This document shows, in pieces, positions 1 to 11,340 of a stretch of 64,000 nucleotides of DNA (position 1 is its first letter; every line of letters starts with the position of its first letter). This DNA comes from Botrytis cinerea B05.10 (Eukaryota > Ascomycota > Leotiomycetes > Helotiales > Sclerotiniaceae): contig NC_037319.1 of the NCBI RefSeq assembly GCF_000143535.2, positions 1,798,001 to 1,862,000 on the forward strand. The letters are read 5' to 3'. The notes below the pieces were generated by a model. That model did no database searches. It was given only the letters and a program-made list of their open reading frames with translations, and was not told the origin of the DNA. A program made the position numbers and the translations under genes.

Positions 1-3000
1 AAACTATTTTCTTGGGCAAATGGGTGGTAAAGTTTGCGTTCCATGTATTCAGTTGACATTCCTTTGCCAGAATCTGTGATACGCAGACACATGAAGTCCC
101 CGGTGTGATAAGAATTTGAATTTGGAACGTTGCTGGCCGTTTTTTGTTTCAGTTGCAACTGTACTTTAATATAGCCATCATCTGTATATTTTTGCGAATT
201 GCCAAATATGTTCATCAAAATACGTTGAATTGCACCTATCAAGCATATTAGCAGTGTACCACCCCTGTCAGAATTCCAATATATACCAGCGTGAACTTTA
301 TAAGTCCAATCCCGCATTTCGAAATCTAAAATTATTTGCAATGGTGCTGCCGTTACATCTGACGAGGGACCATTGCTCTTTTTTGGTGAACCATTTGAAA
401 GTGCTAAGTTGTACATGGGAGCAACACTTCTAAAATGGTTAGCAGCAATCATACCATTAATGGTATCTTCGCATAGCAAAGCTACGTTGGTTACTTGATG
501 AAGCTCGCTCGAGAAAGACCCTAATACATCGTTAACTCAAAGATGATCTAGCCTAGGAAAAGACACGAGACTCACCTTGTAAAGAACCCTCTCTTTTCTC
601 GAAAGAGTTGATCTTGCTGTAGTCGAGAACATGGTTTATTGTATCCTACGATGGTATTATAAGTTTGTGCAGAAGTCAAGCGGATCAAATGCAAAAGGTA
701 TAGGATACAGGATGTCCAATAGTCCGAACTGACAGACTGTATGTAACATCTCAGTGTTAAAATGGAGTACAGGAATCAGGGTCAGTACAGTTTTCAGACT
801 GTTTGAACCGTCTAACTGATTTCAGAAACCGAAAGCTTCTGATTATTGGGCTGTAATCCGGCCTGTTGCGGACCCTGGTAGAGTATGAAATGAGATGTGT
901 TGCACGTACCAGGAGAGTACCGCTGCAATTTTGAATTGTTGAGACAAACTCTGTTTGTGAAATATCAAGATTTGATTCTCGTAAGAAGTCTGCTGAAGCT
1001 AAGATGCCATGTAATGGACTTCTAAATTCATCTTTGCTCATCGTTAGTACTTTGAATTGAATACTGCAATCAATGGCCAATACTTACGAGAAATGCTACT
1101 AATAAAATCAGATTTCATCTTGTTAGAAATCAGGGCATCTAATCGACTAATCTCCATCATGACTGAGTTTGTAAATGCAGACAGATAAGATATCTCATTA
1201 TTTACGGTAAAAACAGGAACTGCTGATTGACTCCATACAAATAGGCCCGAGTACCATCTCTCTGTAGTGAATTGATTAGCCGAGAATAGAGGGGGCTATT
1301 GTGACGTGATAGAAGCTTGACATACCGCCAGCAGAATCCCAAAGAGGAAGGAACATGATTTGCCTTGCCTTATGAAATACCTTGCCAAGCATAGTTGCTT
1401 CCGCTTCTTGCTTCGTTGCATCGAAAGAGCCAGATGTTCTAGGCCTTTCAGTAGGACTAGTATCAGCTGAAGGCGCGCGTTTCCGATCGTTAATTTGTTC
1501 CAGGCTCGAGAAATAACCATTGTCGTCAATATACCTTTATCATGGTCAGTTAGATGTTCCCATCGAGATCGCACGTAGTCCGAGCCATACCAGACATTTC
1601 CCTTAGGGTAAGAATTGATTAGCGACTGAAGGGTTTTGCCATCCAGGACATGAGCGTTTGAGTCCCAAGTTGCAACTTTTGCCGCTGACATAGAAAGGAC
1701 CTTTGCCACTTTATGCTCATTCGTGGAAGTTCGTATTGTGCCTTGAGATAATTTCCTTCGGTACTCTTCATACTTTGGTCTTTCTTCATCTTGTACGGGC
1801 GATAATCTCCTAATTTCAGCCTCCTTCACTTCTGTGCCCAGATCAGTGCTTGTATCCATGTAAGCATCCATGTTCCCCACTTCGGTGTGTCCATTAGTTG
1901 TGTCTAAGAAGACAACACCTCCAACGTTAAGTTCCAGCGATTCCCGAAGAATCTCGGCCGCATGATTTAAAGTAATTCGTATCTGATCAAGTACAGATTC
2001 GGAAGATTGGTGTGGCTGATTTGATGCGTTAGAATGGCCATTCTGAGAAAGGTCTATTCTGGTATCATCATCGAATTGAGTATCGGATCCATTGGTTGTA
2101 TTTGAAACTGATTCGGCCGAGCAGTACGAGCTGTCAGAGACAATGTTAGTGTAACGAGAAGTCCTTTCTATGAAGGTAGCAATTCCTTTCGACATGAGCG
2201 TAACTCGATGTCTTTCGATAGCCTCTCGTTGCGTTTCCATGTACTTCATAATGTTGTTCGCTTGATTATATAAAACTAGATGTTGGGTTAGTATCAACAC
2301 AAATCATGGTAAGGTAAGCCGTCGCTCAAACCCACATTTTCTTCTCTCCAAATTTAACCCGGTGATAGGGCGATCACCGAAGACACATAAAACACCAATG
2401 TTAATACCATTTTTGGTAGTAATTGGAGCCCCAGCATACCAAACGTACGAAGCTAAAGAACCATCAACTATGGATAAACTGGCAAATCTTGGGTCTTCCT
2501 TCAAATCATCGATAACGAAACAAGGGTAAGGATCATTTTCGTCATCATTGATGGCCAAGGTGTTCTGGAATCCTCGGTCAGCATACATTTATGATTGTGG
2601 GTGGTATGTCCTGACCTCGCAAAGTCCACCTGGTGTTGGCACTTGAAAACAGCCAAACCATGAATCATTGACGATATCCTCCTCGGGTAGAGATTTATCC
2701 CGTCGTGCTCCTGCAATGAAGTATTGCGTAGAGCCATCAATGATACTAGTATGTGTTAGTTTTATCGGCTAGTCAATGTGTCGAAGTTCTTCATACCTGA
2801 TCATAGAATGCACGCCCCCTAAACGCCATATAGCAACCTCGGCATAACTGTCGAGGGCTCCATCAGAATTGAGTCGGCCATTTAGAGTATCCTCAGAAGA
2901 ATGTGGATTTATATCAGCTTGATAAGGATCATAAAATCTAAAAGAATGGAATGGAGAAGTTAGTCAAGAAATCACGAGTGTTCGATTTCATGATTCACGT

Positions 3001-3222
3001 GAGACACAGCCGAATAAAGCAAAGATTGGCGTCGAAGCAGGGAAAGCAAGAGAAACCCAAGAAATAGTAACACCTTCGAACCAATAAGACAGACCAGACT
3101 TACTTTCTCAGTTCAAGCGCACGCTGTGAAGCATACATGTCTTTGGTTTTCTGTGTTAATACTGAGGCTTCCCCAGTGGCCTCCAGAAAATTGCCATTGG
3201 AACAAACATTCATGGATTCCAT
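1..3222 (-). CDS. Hybrid histidine kinase with GAF domain (3' end beyond window)
   Basis: Sensor histidine kinase of a two-component phosphorelay, probably cytosolic. Predicted exons (5' to 3' on the minus strand): 3222-3104, 2937-2797, 2745-2616, 2564-2336, 2275-1591, 1534-1326, 1261-1088, 1031-910, 645-576, 535-1; the frame is kept across every junction. Order of parts: short N-terminus, GAF domain (about residues 110-200, including FPCFVIDDLK-like and NIGVLCVF strings), long low-complexity region, second GAF-like region (WYIDDNGYFSS, FLPLWDSAGG, YSGLFVWSQ), then HisKA with the H-box SHEFRSPLHG (phospho-acceptor His about residue 563), and HATPase with N-box IQRILMNIFGNSQKY, G-box ITDSGKGMS and F-box HPFAQEN. 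The sequence is cut just after the F-box, so the expected C-terminal receiver domain is not visible; 'hybrid' is inferred from the fungal family. Start chosen as the first ATG of the open frame, with a second in-frame ATG nine bases on. Confidence 0.85.
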
Positions 3223-4909
3223 GAGGCGACGGATAAGTGTTAGTGGCGAGAAGAAGATCAAAAGGCTTTCTCATTCCTGAGGAAACAAACAAGTTTTACT
3301 TCAAGACTTTGGGATTACCAACGAAATAGGGGAAGAAGAATATCTTGCAGAGGGAGAAATGAATCAACCTCAATTGAGAGAATCAAATTAAGAAAAAAAC
3401 ATTCAGGGTTTGATAAACAAAGCTTAAACCTTAGAAATTGGGTTTATGGCATTACCTAGTAGACCAGTCCAGTGGCGGTCCAGTCTTCTGTGGCTTGCTT
3501 TTACCCTTGGACGAGGCTGAGATTTTAATTGATGTGGGTGGGTTGACTGGGTCGACGTCATTTGGCCATCTGTTGCATGGATGAAAAGGAAACGTGACCT
3601 CGAGGCTACCAATCTGCTTACCTCCTGCCAATTGGGTGGCTTATCGACACGATACTTTCCTCTATTCCAAATGCATGTTGCTTATGATGGAGGTCGTGCT
3701 CGGGCTGACATATCAGGATGCTCAGGGACGCATTGATTGGCACTAGGCGCGGCGCCGGTCTGTGGAAATGGGTAGACCTCGGTGCGATAAGGCTGGATGA
3801 CATATCATCTCCCCGAGGAATGCACGGGGAAGTTGGGGCCGGGAAATGAGGGAGAATGGGGTGGGCATTATTAATAAGAGATGCTTTTATTTTGACATTC
3901 TGATCTTCACTGTCGAAGATGCGGCAGAGCGTGCCACGGAGGAGGCCTCAGAAGCCGCTTTCAACATAATACCGACAGCGTACCGAAGAGAACTCTAGGA
4001 AAAAGAAATCTTTTGGCCTGGGAGATGGTGATGCTGTGCATGAAAAGAATCACACACCGACCGCACTCGAATATATAATCAATGGGCTTGCCAAGTCTCA
4101 CAGAGATGGTACCTTTAGTATGCACGTAGTTCCGTATATCGTGATAGCTTCTAGGATCTTTTTGTGTTGCTACATGGTATATTGAGAGATAATTATGAAA
4201 GACGCCGGTCGATGGGAGATTGCTTCAAGCCAAAGAAATCGAGTTGCTTCACTTTGCGTGTTCTTTCTCTTGACCTTTCTGGGGGTGATAAATGGGTATA
4301 TTCGGTATCAACGGGGCATACTATTCAAGGAATCGTGCCGCAAGCCTCAGAAGCACTTGGCCGTTTGTTATTCAATCAACACTTTCAATCCAGTCTTGAT
4401 CCACTTTCCCGCCATCCCGGATAATCGTTGTGTTGTCCCAACTCAATCCTTGAATTTTGACTTCGGCTTCTCACGGTAGACATGTTCTTGTTACCTCAAC
4501 ATGTACTCAACGAATGTGTTTAGCAATTTTCAACATCATTTTGCGAATAACTTCCCTCCTTTCCTGTTCACTATGGTAAAATCCCCCTGTTTCTCCAATT
4601 CAACCCGATGGAATCCGAAGTCTGGTATTGATCGAGCCACGGAAAAACATGATATCAATAAATTGATCATTGGACACTTGCACAATGGATTTCGAAAACA
4701 TAGGGCGCTTGTCCCCGTCGCTGCTTACCAATACATTGCCCATTATGTGGGAAGCGAGTCGTCAATTTTTTGCCTCCTCACAGTGAAATAGAGAATTCAT
4801 ATCATATCCATATACATGTCGCATGCGCAGTACTTGTTGAGAATGAGGGGATCAGTCCCAAGGATAAAATTCAACCCATATGTACAACGACTTTCCATCC
4901 ATTCATTCT
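3223..4909. other. Intergenic, upstream of the histidine kinase
   Basis: About 1.7 kb between the kinase start and the 3' end of the complex I subunit gene. The open frames here are short, overlap on both strands and show no family motif. It presumably holds the kinase promoter and 5' UTR; I see no gene. Confidence 0.6.
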
Positions 4910-5321
4910 TTAGTGATGTCCATCGCTGTGACCCTCTGCATGTCCATGATGTTCGTCCGCCAAAAAGAAGTATTCGTATCCGCAATATGCTCCAAAAGCT
5001 ACCGTCGCAATGCCTAATCCAGGGAAGGTGTTCGAAAATCGGTTCCGCCTCGAGTATTGTCCTTGGTATCTCCAAGCCTCACTAATAAAACTTATCAGTA
5101 TGGTGAGTCCGAAGATTTGGGTTTATGCGCTTTCGAGCTCACCGTCGTGCCCATGGGTCGCCTGCATTTTTACCAGAAGCGGCAGCTAATGCTTTTGGGT
5201 CGAAACCAGTAAGATTTGCACGTTGTGCAGCTCTAAGAATTCTATTCAAAAAAGTCAGCAATTGAAAGATAAGAGGTACCATTGTCTATCTTCAGCCAAA
5301 CACATACCTTGTGCACTGCAT
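4910..5321 (-). CDS. NADH:ubiquinone oxidoreductase B12 subunit (NDUFB3-like), 3 exons
   Basis: Small accessory subunit of mitochondrial complex I, expected in the inner membrane arm. Exons 5321-5308, 5241-5143 and 5081-4910 give a 94-residue protein. The 14-nt first exon encodes MQCT, so ordinary ORF finding misses this gene. Recognisable strings are GFDPKALAAASG, GDPWARREAWRYQGQY and FSNTFPGLGIATVAFGAY, followed by one hydrophobic segment (about residues 66-82) and a His-rich C-terminus. WRYQGQYSR-type sequence before a single membrane span is typical of the NDUFB3/B12 family, and the length fits. Introns have GTATGT and GTGAGC donors and AG acceptors, and the frame is continuous. It lies head to head with the Caf1 gene, 379 bp apart, so the two probably share a promoter region. 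Confidence 0.85.
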
Positions 5322-5700
5322 TGTGAGAATTATAACTTTCACCTAATGATTTATTGTCAAAGTGGTAAACAAATGTATTGAGTATGGAGGTCTAGTTCGG
5401 GTATAGCTCGGGGGTATGATTACGGGCGTCTAACATTAAGCGCCATCCTTAGCTACAGTAATTGCTCATGCTTAATCAAAGCAGCCAGCTTGAACTTTAA
5501 GAAACACAAGACTTGGTGTTGAGACTTTTTGAATTTTAAAGCAAATAATAGTTTACAAAGTGATAATTATCTTATTTTCTTGTCCAAAATTGTTGTTGCT
5601 TTCGACTGCGAAAAAGAAATCCTTCCCCTCCTTGCGCAATTTGCGTCCATGAAAACCATCAATCCACCTATACCCAACATACATACTCGACGAAAACAAA
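5322..5700. promoter_or_regulatory. Divergent promoter between complex I subunit and Caf1
   Basis: A 379-bp gap between two genes transcribed away from each other must carry both promoters and 5' UTRs. It is AT-rich with TATA-like and pyrimidine runs, including a CTTCCCCTCC-type tract near 5620. No specific factor site can be defended. Confidence 0.5.
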
Positions 5701-7233
5701 ATGCCTCCACGAATGCAAGCCTATGGGGCTGCCCCAAATAGTATGGCATCTCATTATCAACAATATCCACCTCATACACAACCACATACTGCAGGACTTC
5801 CTCCGCCTGGCTCGATCGGAAATCAGTTTATGAGTGCGAACTCCATGAGCAATGCATTCGCAAATGGAGCTAGTATGGGCATACCAGGAGGATTTTCTGC
5901 ACCTGGTATCCCATTGCAAGGCGGTGGACTAGCAAGTCAAGCTGCACAAATGAGCTTCGCTGCAGCACCTTTACAACAGCAAGGGCACAATGGAATGGCA
6001 GATTCAGGGACGCGGGGTATACGTGATAAGGGTAGAATACGAGATGTTTGGAAGGGCAACTTACATGAGGAGATGGCGATTCTGCGGCAGCTAGTGGACA
6101 AATACCCTTATATTTCTATGGTAAGATACTCCATTGGTGATTGTTTACGCCAGAGTTAACATTTCTAGGACGCGAAATTTCCTGGAATCGTTGCTCGACC
6201 CATGGGATCATTTAATGGCAAAGGAGATTATCACTATCAATGCTTACGATGTAACGTAGACTTACTGAAACTCATACAACTGGGTATAACATTATATTCG
6301 GAGGATGGAGAATCATTACCTGCGACTCCCCCCTCGGACTCGGGACTAGATCGGAACTCAGCAGGACGAAGAATTGGCAACGGCATGGGACAGGTACCTT
6401 GTACATGGCAGTTCAACTTCAAATTCTCTCTATTGGATGATATGTACGCAGAAAAAGGCATTGACGAAAGGAAGATTGCCGGTACGGATTTCAACAGATT
6501 AAAGGAAGAAGGCATCGATCCATTCGAGTTTGGTGCGGTATTGATTAGTTCCGGACTTGTATGTGATGAGGACAAGCGTTGGATCTCAGGGCACGCCGGG
6601 TACGATTTTGGATATCTTACAAAGATTCTGCTTCAAAGAGCTTTACCGGATGACGAAAGAGAATTCGATATGCTCATGAAAAAGTTCTTTCCAAGTGTAT
6701 ATGATATCAAATATCTCATGCAACAAGGAACAATTATGAACAAATTAGGACAACTTTCTCATGTCGACGCTGTCACCGCAGAACTCCTTCAACGCACCGA
6801 GCGACATCCCAACATTGAAACCATGATCGACGTTCTCAAAGTTAAACGCGTAGGTGCTGTTCACCAAGCTGGTTCCGATTCCCTCGTCAACGGCCGAGTC
6901 TTTTTCAAACTCCGCGAACGTCTTTTTGACGGCGAGATTGGAGACGAACATTTAGGTCGTGTCTTCGGTATTAATCTCCAAGAAGCTAATACAGCCGCTA
7001 CCCAACAAACCACCCCGCAACATTACAATCAATACCAAGAAAATACTACTCCGAATCAAAACGGTTCAGGATCGTCGTTTGCAAATGGCGCACCCAGTAC
7101 TCCAAATAATGGAAATGCCAATCTAGCAACTACACCTGCACATAATAATAATGGAGGAAATGGTTTAGGTCCCCTAACACCAAGCAATGGTGGGGGTGCA
7201 TTCGGACATTTCCAATACGCAAATAAGCAGTAA
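5701..7233 (+). CDS. caf1: CCR4-NOT complex deadenylase subunit Caf1/Pop2
   Basis: Poly(A)-shortening ribonuclease of the CCR4-NOT complex (DEDD superfamily), acting on cytoplasmic mRNA. Exons 5701-6120 and 6169-7233 (48-nt intron) give 494 residues. Residues 1-110 are low complexity (Gln, Gly, Ala, Met); the nuclease domain follows, with IRDVWKGNLHEEM, FPGIVARPMGSF, WQFNFKFSL, HAGYDFGYL (Asp about 286) and HQAGSDSLVNG (His about 373, Asp about 377). A roughly 30-residue linker of Pro/Ser/Gly character is inserted in the domain, and the tail from about residue 415 is Asn/Gln/Gly-rich, as in other fungi. The first catalytic motif reads MDAKFPG where most family members have MDTEFPG, so the usual second acidic residue is Lys143 here; see findings. 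Start chosen because it opens the frame just after a pyrimidine-rich leader. Confidence 0.93.
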
Positions 7234-7726
7234 AGAAGAGTTTACTAAAACTCAATATTTTCTAGCTATTCGCAGGAAGACTTATAAAAACATACATTTC
7301 CTAGGTTTCCTTGGCATTTGAAGGGACTGAGGGACGGAGTTCATAAGGGGTAGGGCTTGGGCGCGTTATTTGGCTGAACTGAACTGTTTGTTTAAATGAA
7401 CGCAACTGCATCTGCAAATCACCTGAAAGGATGGGTTGTAGGGCACTTACTTTGACCTTTGTGAATCAATATTGGTGAATTCTGGAGCGTCGGGTTTGAT
7501 GAGGACGGAAATTTGTACAGTATGAAATTGACTGATACCTTGTTTGCTTTAGTACATAGATGGATGCATTGGAGGTGCTCGTGATGTCTATGTTTGTGAT
7601 CTCGGATGTGACATTTGATGTAATTTGCTTGGGTATCAATTCTTTATTTGCTTTGTAAAACATGTGATTATGCAGCATCCTTTTACGCTTCCCATAGTAG
7701 CCTCTTGGATTTAAACGACTAATCCA
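7234..7726. other. Convergent 3' intergenic region
   Basis: The 3' ends of Caf1 and Faf1 face each other across about 490 bp. It should hold both 3' UTRs and polyadenylation signals. No gene seen. Confidence 0.5.
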
Positions 7727-8849
7727 CTAACTCCTATTCCCTCTTCCTCTCCCTCTCCCCCCCCTCTTTCCATTCCTACCCATTCTACCTCCACCCCTCT
7801 TGCTCCCTTCAATTCCCACCACGTCCCTTTCACTCAAACTCAACGTCGCACCCCTCATCCTCCCAACCCCAGGACCAGAATCAAATGTCCCCCCTGTCCC
7901 ACTCCTCTCTTTCCTTCTTTCCCTCCCCCCGCTAACCCCCCCTCCTCTTCCTTTCGTCTCAAGCACAATCCCATTCTCTTTCGCCTCTCTCCTTCGCCTC
8001 TCCTCTTTCTCCTCCGCTTTCCTTATTATCCCCTTTCGCATATTCATTGGCATACTCTCTTGTGTATGTATACTAGTTTTCCCGCCCAATGCTTGCACAC
8101 GCATGTCTAGGGCTTTCAATCGATTCTTTCCCTGTAATGTATGGACGGCATGGGAGTTGGCCGCTGAGGAAGAGGAGGAGGATGTTAAGAGATGCGATTC
8201 ATCGAGGAGTCGTTGGAGCGCGAGATCGTTTTTGAGATTGAGTGCTTCGGTTGCGCCAGGGTCGTCTGCGGAACCGGCTGGCAATTCGGAAATCTTGGAG
8301 AGAGAGGGAGTATGGTGTGATTTGGGAATTTTGGAGGACTAGATGAAGGGTGTTAGATCTTTTGGGTGGATAGATGAAGGATGGTACAGAGAAAATAATG
8401 AATGTACATACCATGAACGCCCTCAATTCCCCTTTGCTCATCCCCGCGATCCTGGAATCGATTTTCTCTACATGCTCAACTACTTGTACGCCGTTTTCTT
8501 CCTGCTCGTCGTCTTCGGCGGAATTGTCTGATAGGCCATCCCAACCTTCTTCTTCATCTTCGCGATCCTCAACTATTGGATTGATTTTAGGCTTTTTGGT
8601 TGTAGGGGGGAGCGGCTTGAACTGTGCTTCGAAATGACGACGGAATATTTCTTGGGGGTCGAGAACTTCTGTGTCATCTTCCTCCTCATCTTCGTCTTCC
8701 TCTGGAGAGCTATCCGAAGCTTCTTCTTCTGATTGGGGTTCGGATACTAGTTCTGGTATAATTGGGGTGGTTTTAGGTACTTTTGAAAGTTTCGAGCTGG
8801 TAGAATTGGTTGCGGATGTGCGCTTTCGTTTTCCGAGCGAGGCAGGCAT
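7727..8849 (-). CDS. FAF1: Faf1-like 40S ribosomal subunit biogenesis factor
   Basis: Nucleolar protein needed for pre-18S rRNA processing in yeast. Exons 8849-8412 and 8338-7727 (73-nt intron, GTATGT donor) give 349 residues. Visible parts are a basic N-terminus (KRKRTSAT), an acidic Glu/Asp/Ser stretch, the motif EIFRRHFEAQFKPL, a second acidic block, ALNLKNDLALQRLLDESHLL and RLKALDMRVQALGGKTS, then QESMPMNMRKGIIRKAEEKE and a Gly/Arg-rich basic tail. The order and the ALNLKNDLALQRLL block match the Faf1/C1orf131 family. An upstream in-frame ATG at 8888 would add 13 residues; 8849 is preferred because it starts directly on the basic region. The GC-biased Ser and Glu runs create long spurious frames on the opposite strand. 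Confidence 0.82.
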
Positions 8850-9140
8850 ATTGAAGATTGTTTGTCTGGGATTTGGTAATTTTCGCAAACTTGATGTTTG
8901 TAGCTTCCCCAGAATGTTAAATGTTCTGGATAAGAAAAAATTATGGTGATGTGCCGGGATTCTGCCGAGATGATTTTGGTGGAAGACGAAACGCGATTTT
9001 AGTTACATAGACAGAGGGTCAACAACACATCTCAAAATTTGGTTGATTCTCTCTTTTCTTTCTCCGAGGATTATTCGACATATAAATTTGTCCGTCGATA
9101 TCTTTACGCAACAAGATATCAGATTGAGAGACTTCTCATC
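8850..9140. promoter_or_regulatory. Divergent promoter between Faf1 and HIS6
   Basis: A 291-bp gap between two divergent starts. It contains pyrimidine-rich runs just upstream of HIS6 (near 9050-9065). No TGACTC-type amino-acid starvation site is evident by eye. Confidence 0.5.
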
Positions 9141-10034
9141 ATGACTAAATTTCGTCCCTGTATAGACTTGCATTCAGGTCAGGTGAAGCAGATTGTAGGC
9201 GGTACTTTAACAACTGCTTCATCCGACTTGAAGACCAACTATGTATCGAAACTACCAGCTGGCCATTTCGCAAAACTGTACAAGGACAATGATCTCACAG
9301 GTGCTCATGTCATTATGCTTGGGCCTGGCAATGAGGAGGCTGCAAAACAAGCTGTAGGAGAGTGGAAGAATGGTCTTCAGGTTGGAGGTGGTATTACGGA
9401 TAAAAATGCCAAGCAGTGGATTGAATGGGGTGCTGAGAGGGTATGTTTATATCGTTTTGTTAGAGGTGGAAGGATCAATGTTGATTCGAATAGTAGGTCA
9501 TCATTACTTCTTTCCTATTTCCTAATGGGAAGTTCTCCCAGGAACGACTAAATTCTGTATTGGAGTCTCTTGGTGGTGATAGAGGAAAACTTGTCATTGA
9601 TCTGAGTTGTCGAAAGAGAGATGATACTTGGTTTGTGGCTATGAATAAATGGCAAACCATTACAGATATGGAGGTGAATGAGGGTGAGTATTTCATTTCT
9701 TTCCTCTCTTCATCATTGAAAACTCATATATCTTTTAGCCTCTATCAAATCCTTAGAGCCATATTGCTCCGAGTTCTTAATCCATGCAGCCGACAATGAA
9801 GGGTTGCAAAAAGGTATCGACGAACAACTCGTGGAGAAACTGGCACAATGGTGTAGTATCCCGGTCACTTATGCTGGTGGCGGAAGAGACCTTCAAGATC
9901 TTGACAATGTCAAGAGACTGAGTGATGGGAAGGTCGATCTCACAATCGGAAGTGCTCTGGATGTCTTTGGAGGCTCCGGGGTCACATTCGATGAATGTGT
10001 ACAATGGAATCAGGAGCAAGTTGCTTCTTCATAA
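9141..10034 (+). CDS. HIS6: HisA-type phosphoribosylformimino-AICAR-phosphate isomerase
   Basis: Fourth step of histidine biosynthesis: Amadori isomerisation of ProFAR to PRFAR, in the cytosol. Exons 9141-9440, 9497-9683 and 9739-10034 give 260 residues, the usual length for the eukaryotic enzyme. A TIM-barrel order is visible: [18 protein letters not shown] at the N-terminus (catalytic Asp of the first strand), [50 protein letters not shown] and the phosphate-binding end [12 protein letters not shown]. The start is the ATG directly before TKFRPCIDL; the frame is open upstream but only through a non-ATG codon. Introns are 56 and 55 nt. Confidence 0.95.
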
Positions 10035-10060
10035 AATGCATAAATGCATAAAATCACATG

Positions 10061-10106
10061 CAAACGCAAACGCAAATGCCAAATGCCAAATGCCAAATGC
10101 CAAATG
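10061..10106. repeat. Short minisatellite, 7-nt unit CAAATGC
   Basis: Two CAAACG units lead into four exact tandem CAAATGC units plus a partial fifth, about 30 nt after the HIS6 stop. It is probably in the HIS6 3' UTR. Simple slippage explains it. Confidence 0.9.
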
Positions 10107-11340
10107 GGGTGTCCGAATATCTTTTTGCTATTGTGTCCCGAGTCCAAACTGGACATGTCGTCAGATTCGTCACCCATTCTTGCTTGTGCGGATGGCTTTT
10201 CGCTTCTCCTTCCTAAATTTGTGATCTACCAAGCTAAGACTTCGTGATTTTTACCACTTTTGACCCGTTATATTGCATCGTCTTCCACTTGATTCTCTGC
10301 ATAAATGACCCAGAATGTTCGCCTGTTCGATCTAGTCTTGCTAAACTGCATTTCTTACGTTTGGCCCATTCGAAGAACTTTTCTGCTGCATGAGGTGTGT
10401 GGGGAATCACACCGCGATTCTTCAATATCATTTGGCGGCCTTAGGAGTGAACCTCCGAAGGTACAGCATTGGGCCCCACCATCAGCAAATGCCCAGCTTA
10501 TCGAGCTCGTTCTTCGTAGCATAACCCGCCCCCTCCCAGCCCTTTCCTTCCAACTTTCCCTCCAACTTTCCAGCTTACTGCTTCTCTTTTCCAGTAAATC
10601 GCCAAGTTCTAATAGTCGCGGATGTGAAAAAAATGAGGCTCCAATCGTCGATGGTCCGATTCAGCTCGAGGCCTGAGAAGAACCCGTTACCACCATTACC
10701 ACCTTTGACATGCATTGGAGTATGTATGTCGAAAAATCTGTTGGCCCGGCGGTTGCGAGAGAATCTGGGCGATCGTATCCACCGCCTCGTTTTTACCCAC
10801 GAATGAGGAGAAACACGTGGCATCGCAACAGTAGGTACATGAAACCTGGAAACTTTACCTAGAGAAGTGAAGTGTTTCTTTATCGCCCAATACACCCTCA
10901 CATTGCTTGCTGCTTTGTTGTCGGGTCGGCTTGGTGACCAAGTATTTTTTGGTGATGACTGTATGACTGTACCGTTCGTACCTGCATTATTTTTTATACA
11001 TCTACTTTGGGTTTCGCTGATTTATTCTTCTCTTTCACATCCCACCCCCATTCATCATCATTCTGCGATTTGTTTCGTAGATAACTTATTTATCTTCCAA
11101 CTTTTCAAGTCATTTAGTTGTTTCTTGAATTTTTCTTTCTTTTTTCCTACACCGGTTTTTCCACATATCTAGTTTCGGTCACAGCTTCCATATTTGATTC
11201 AACCTCGCGCACAACGCCATACCAATTGTGGGAGCATTGTTGTTGATCTTGTCTAGACTTTTTTCGTTTCTATATTAAATATTTCAATCTTTAAATAAAA
11301 ATATCACGACACTCTTTTTCGTACAATACATCAATTCACC
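10107..11340. other. Intergenic; boundary of the accessory island
   Basis: About 1.2 kb with no supportable gene. The last 350 bp are strongly pyrimidine-rich (near 11020-11160) and end in an AT-rich leader before the ATG at 11341, as expected for a fungal promoter and 5' UTR. Confidence 0.5.

Noticed and set aside
7800..8342. 180-codon plus-strand ORF
   Set aside because: It is the antisense of Faf1 exon 2; its Pro/Ser/Leu runs mirror the Gly/Arg and Glu codons of the real gene.
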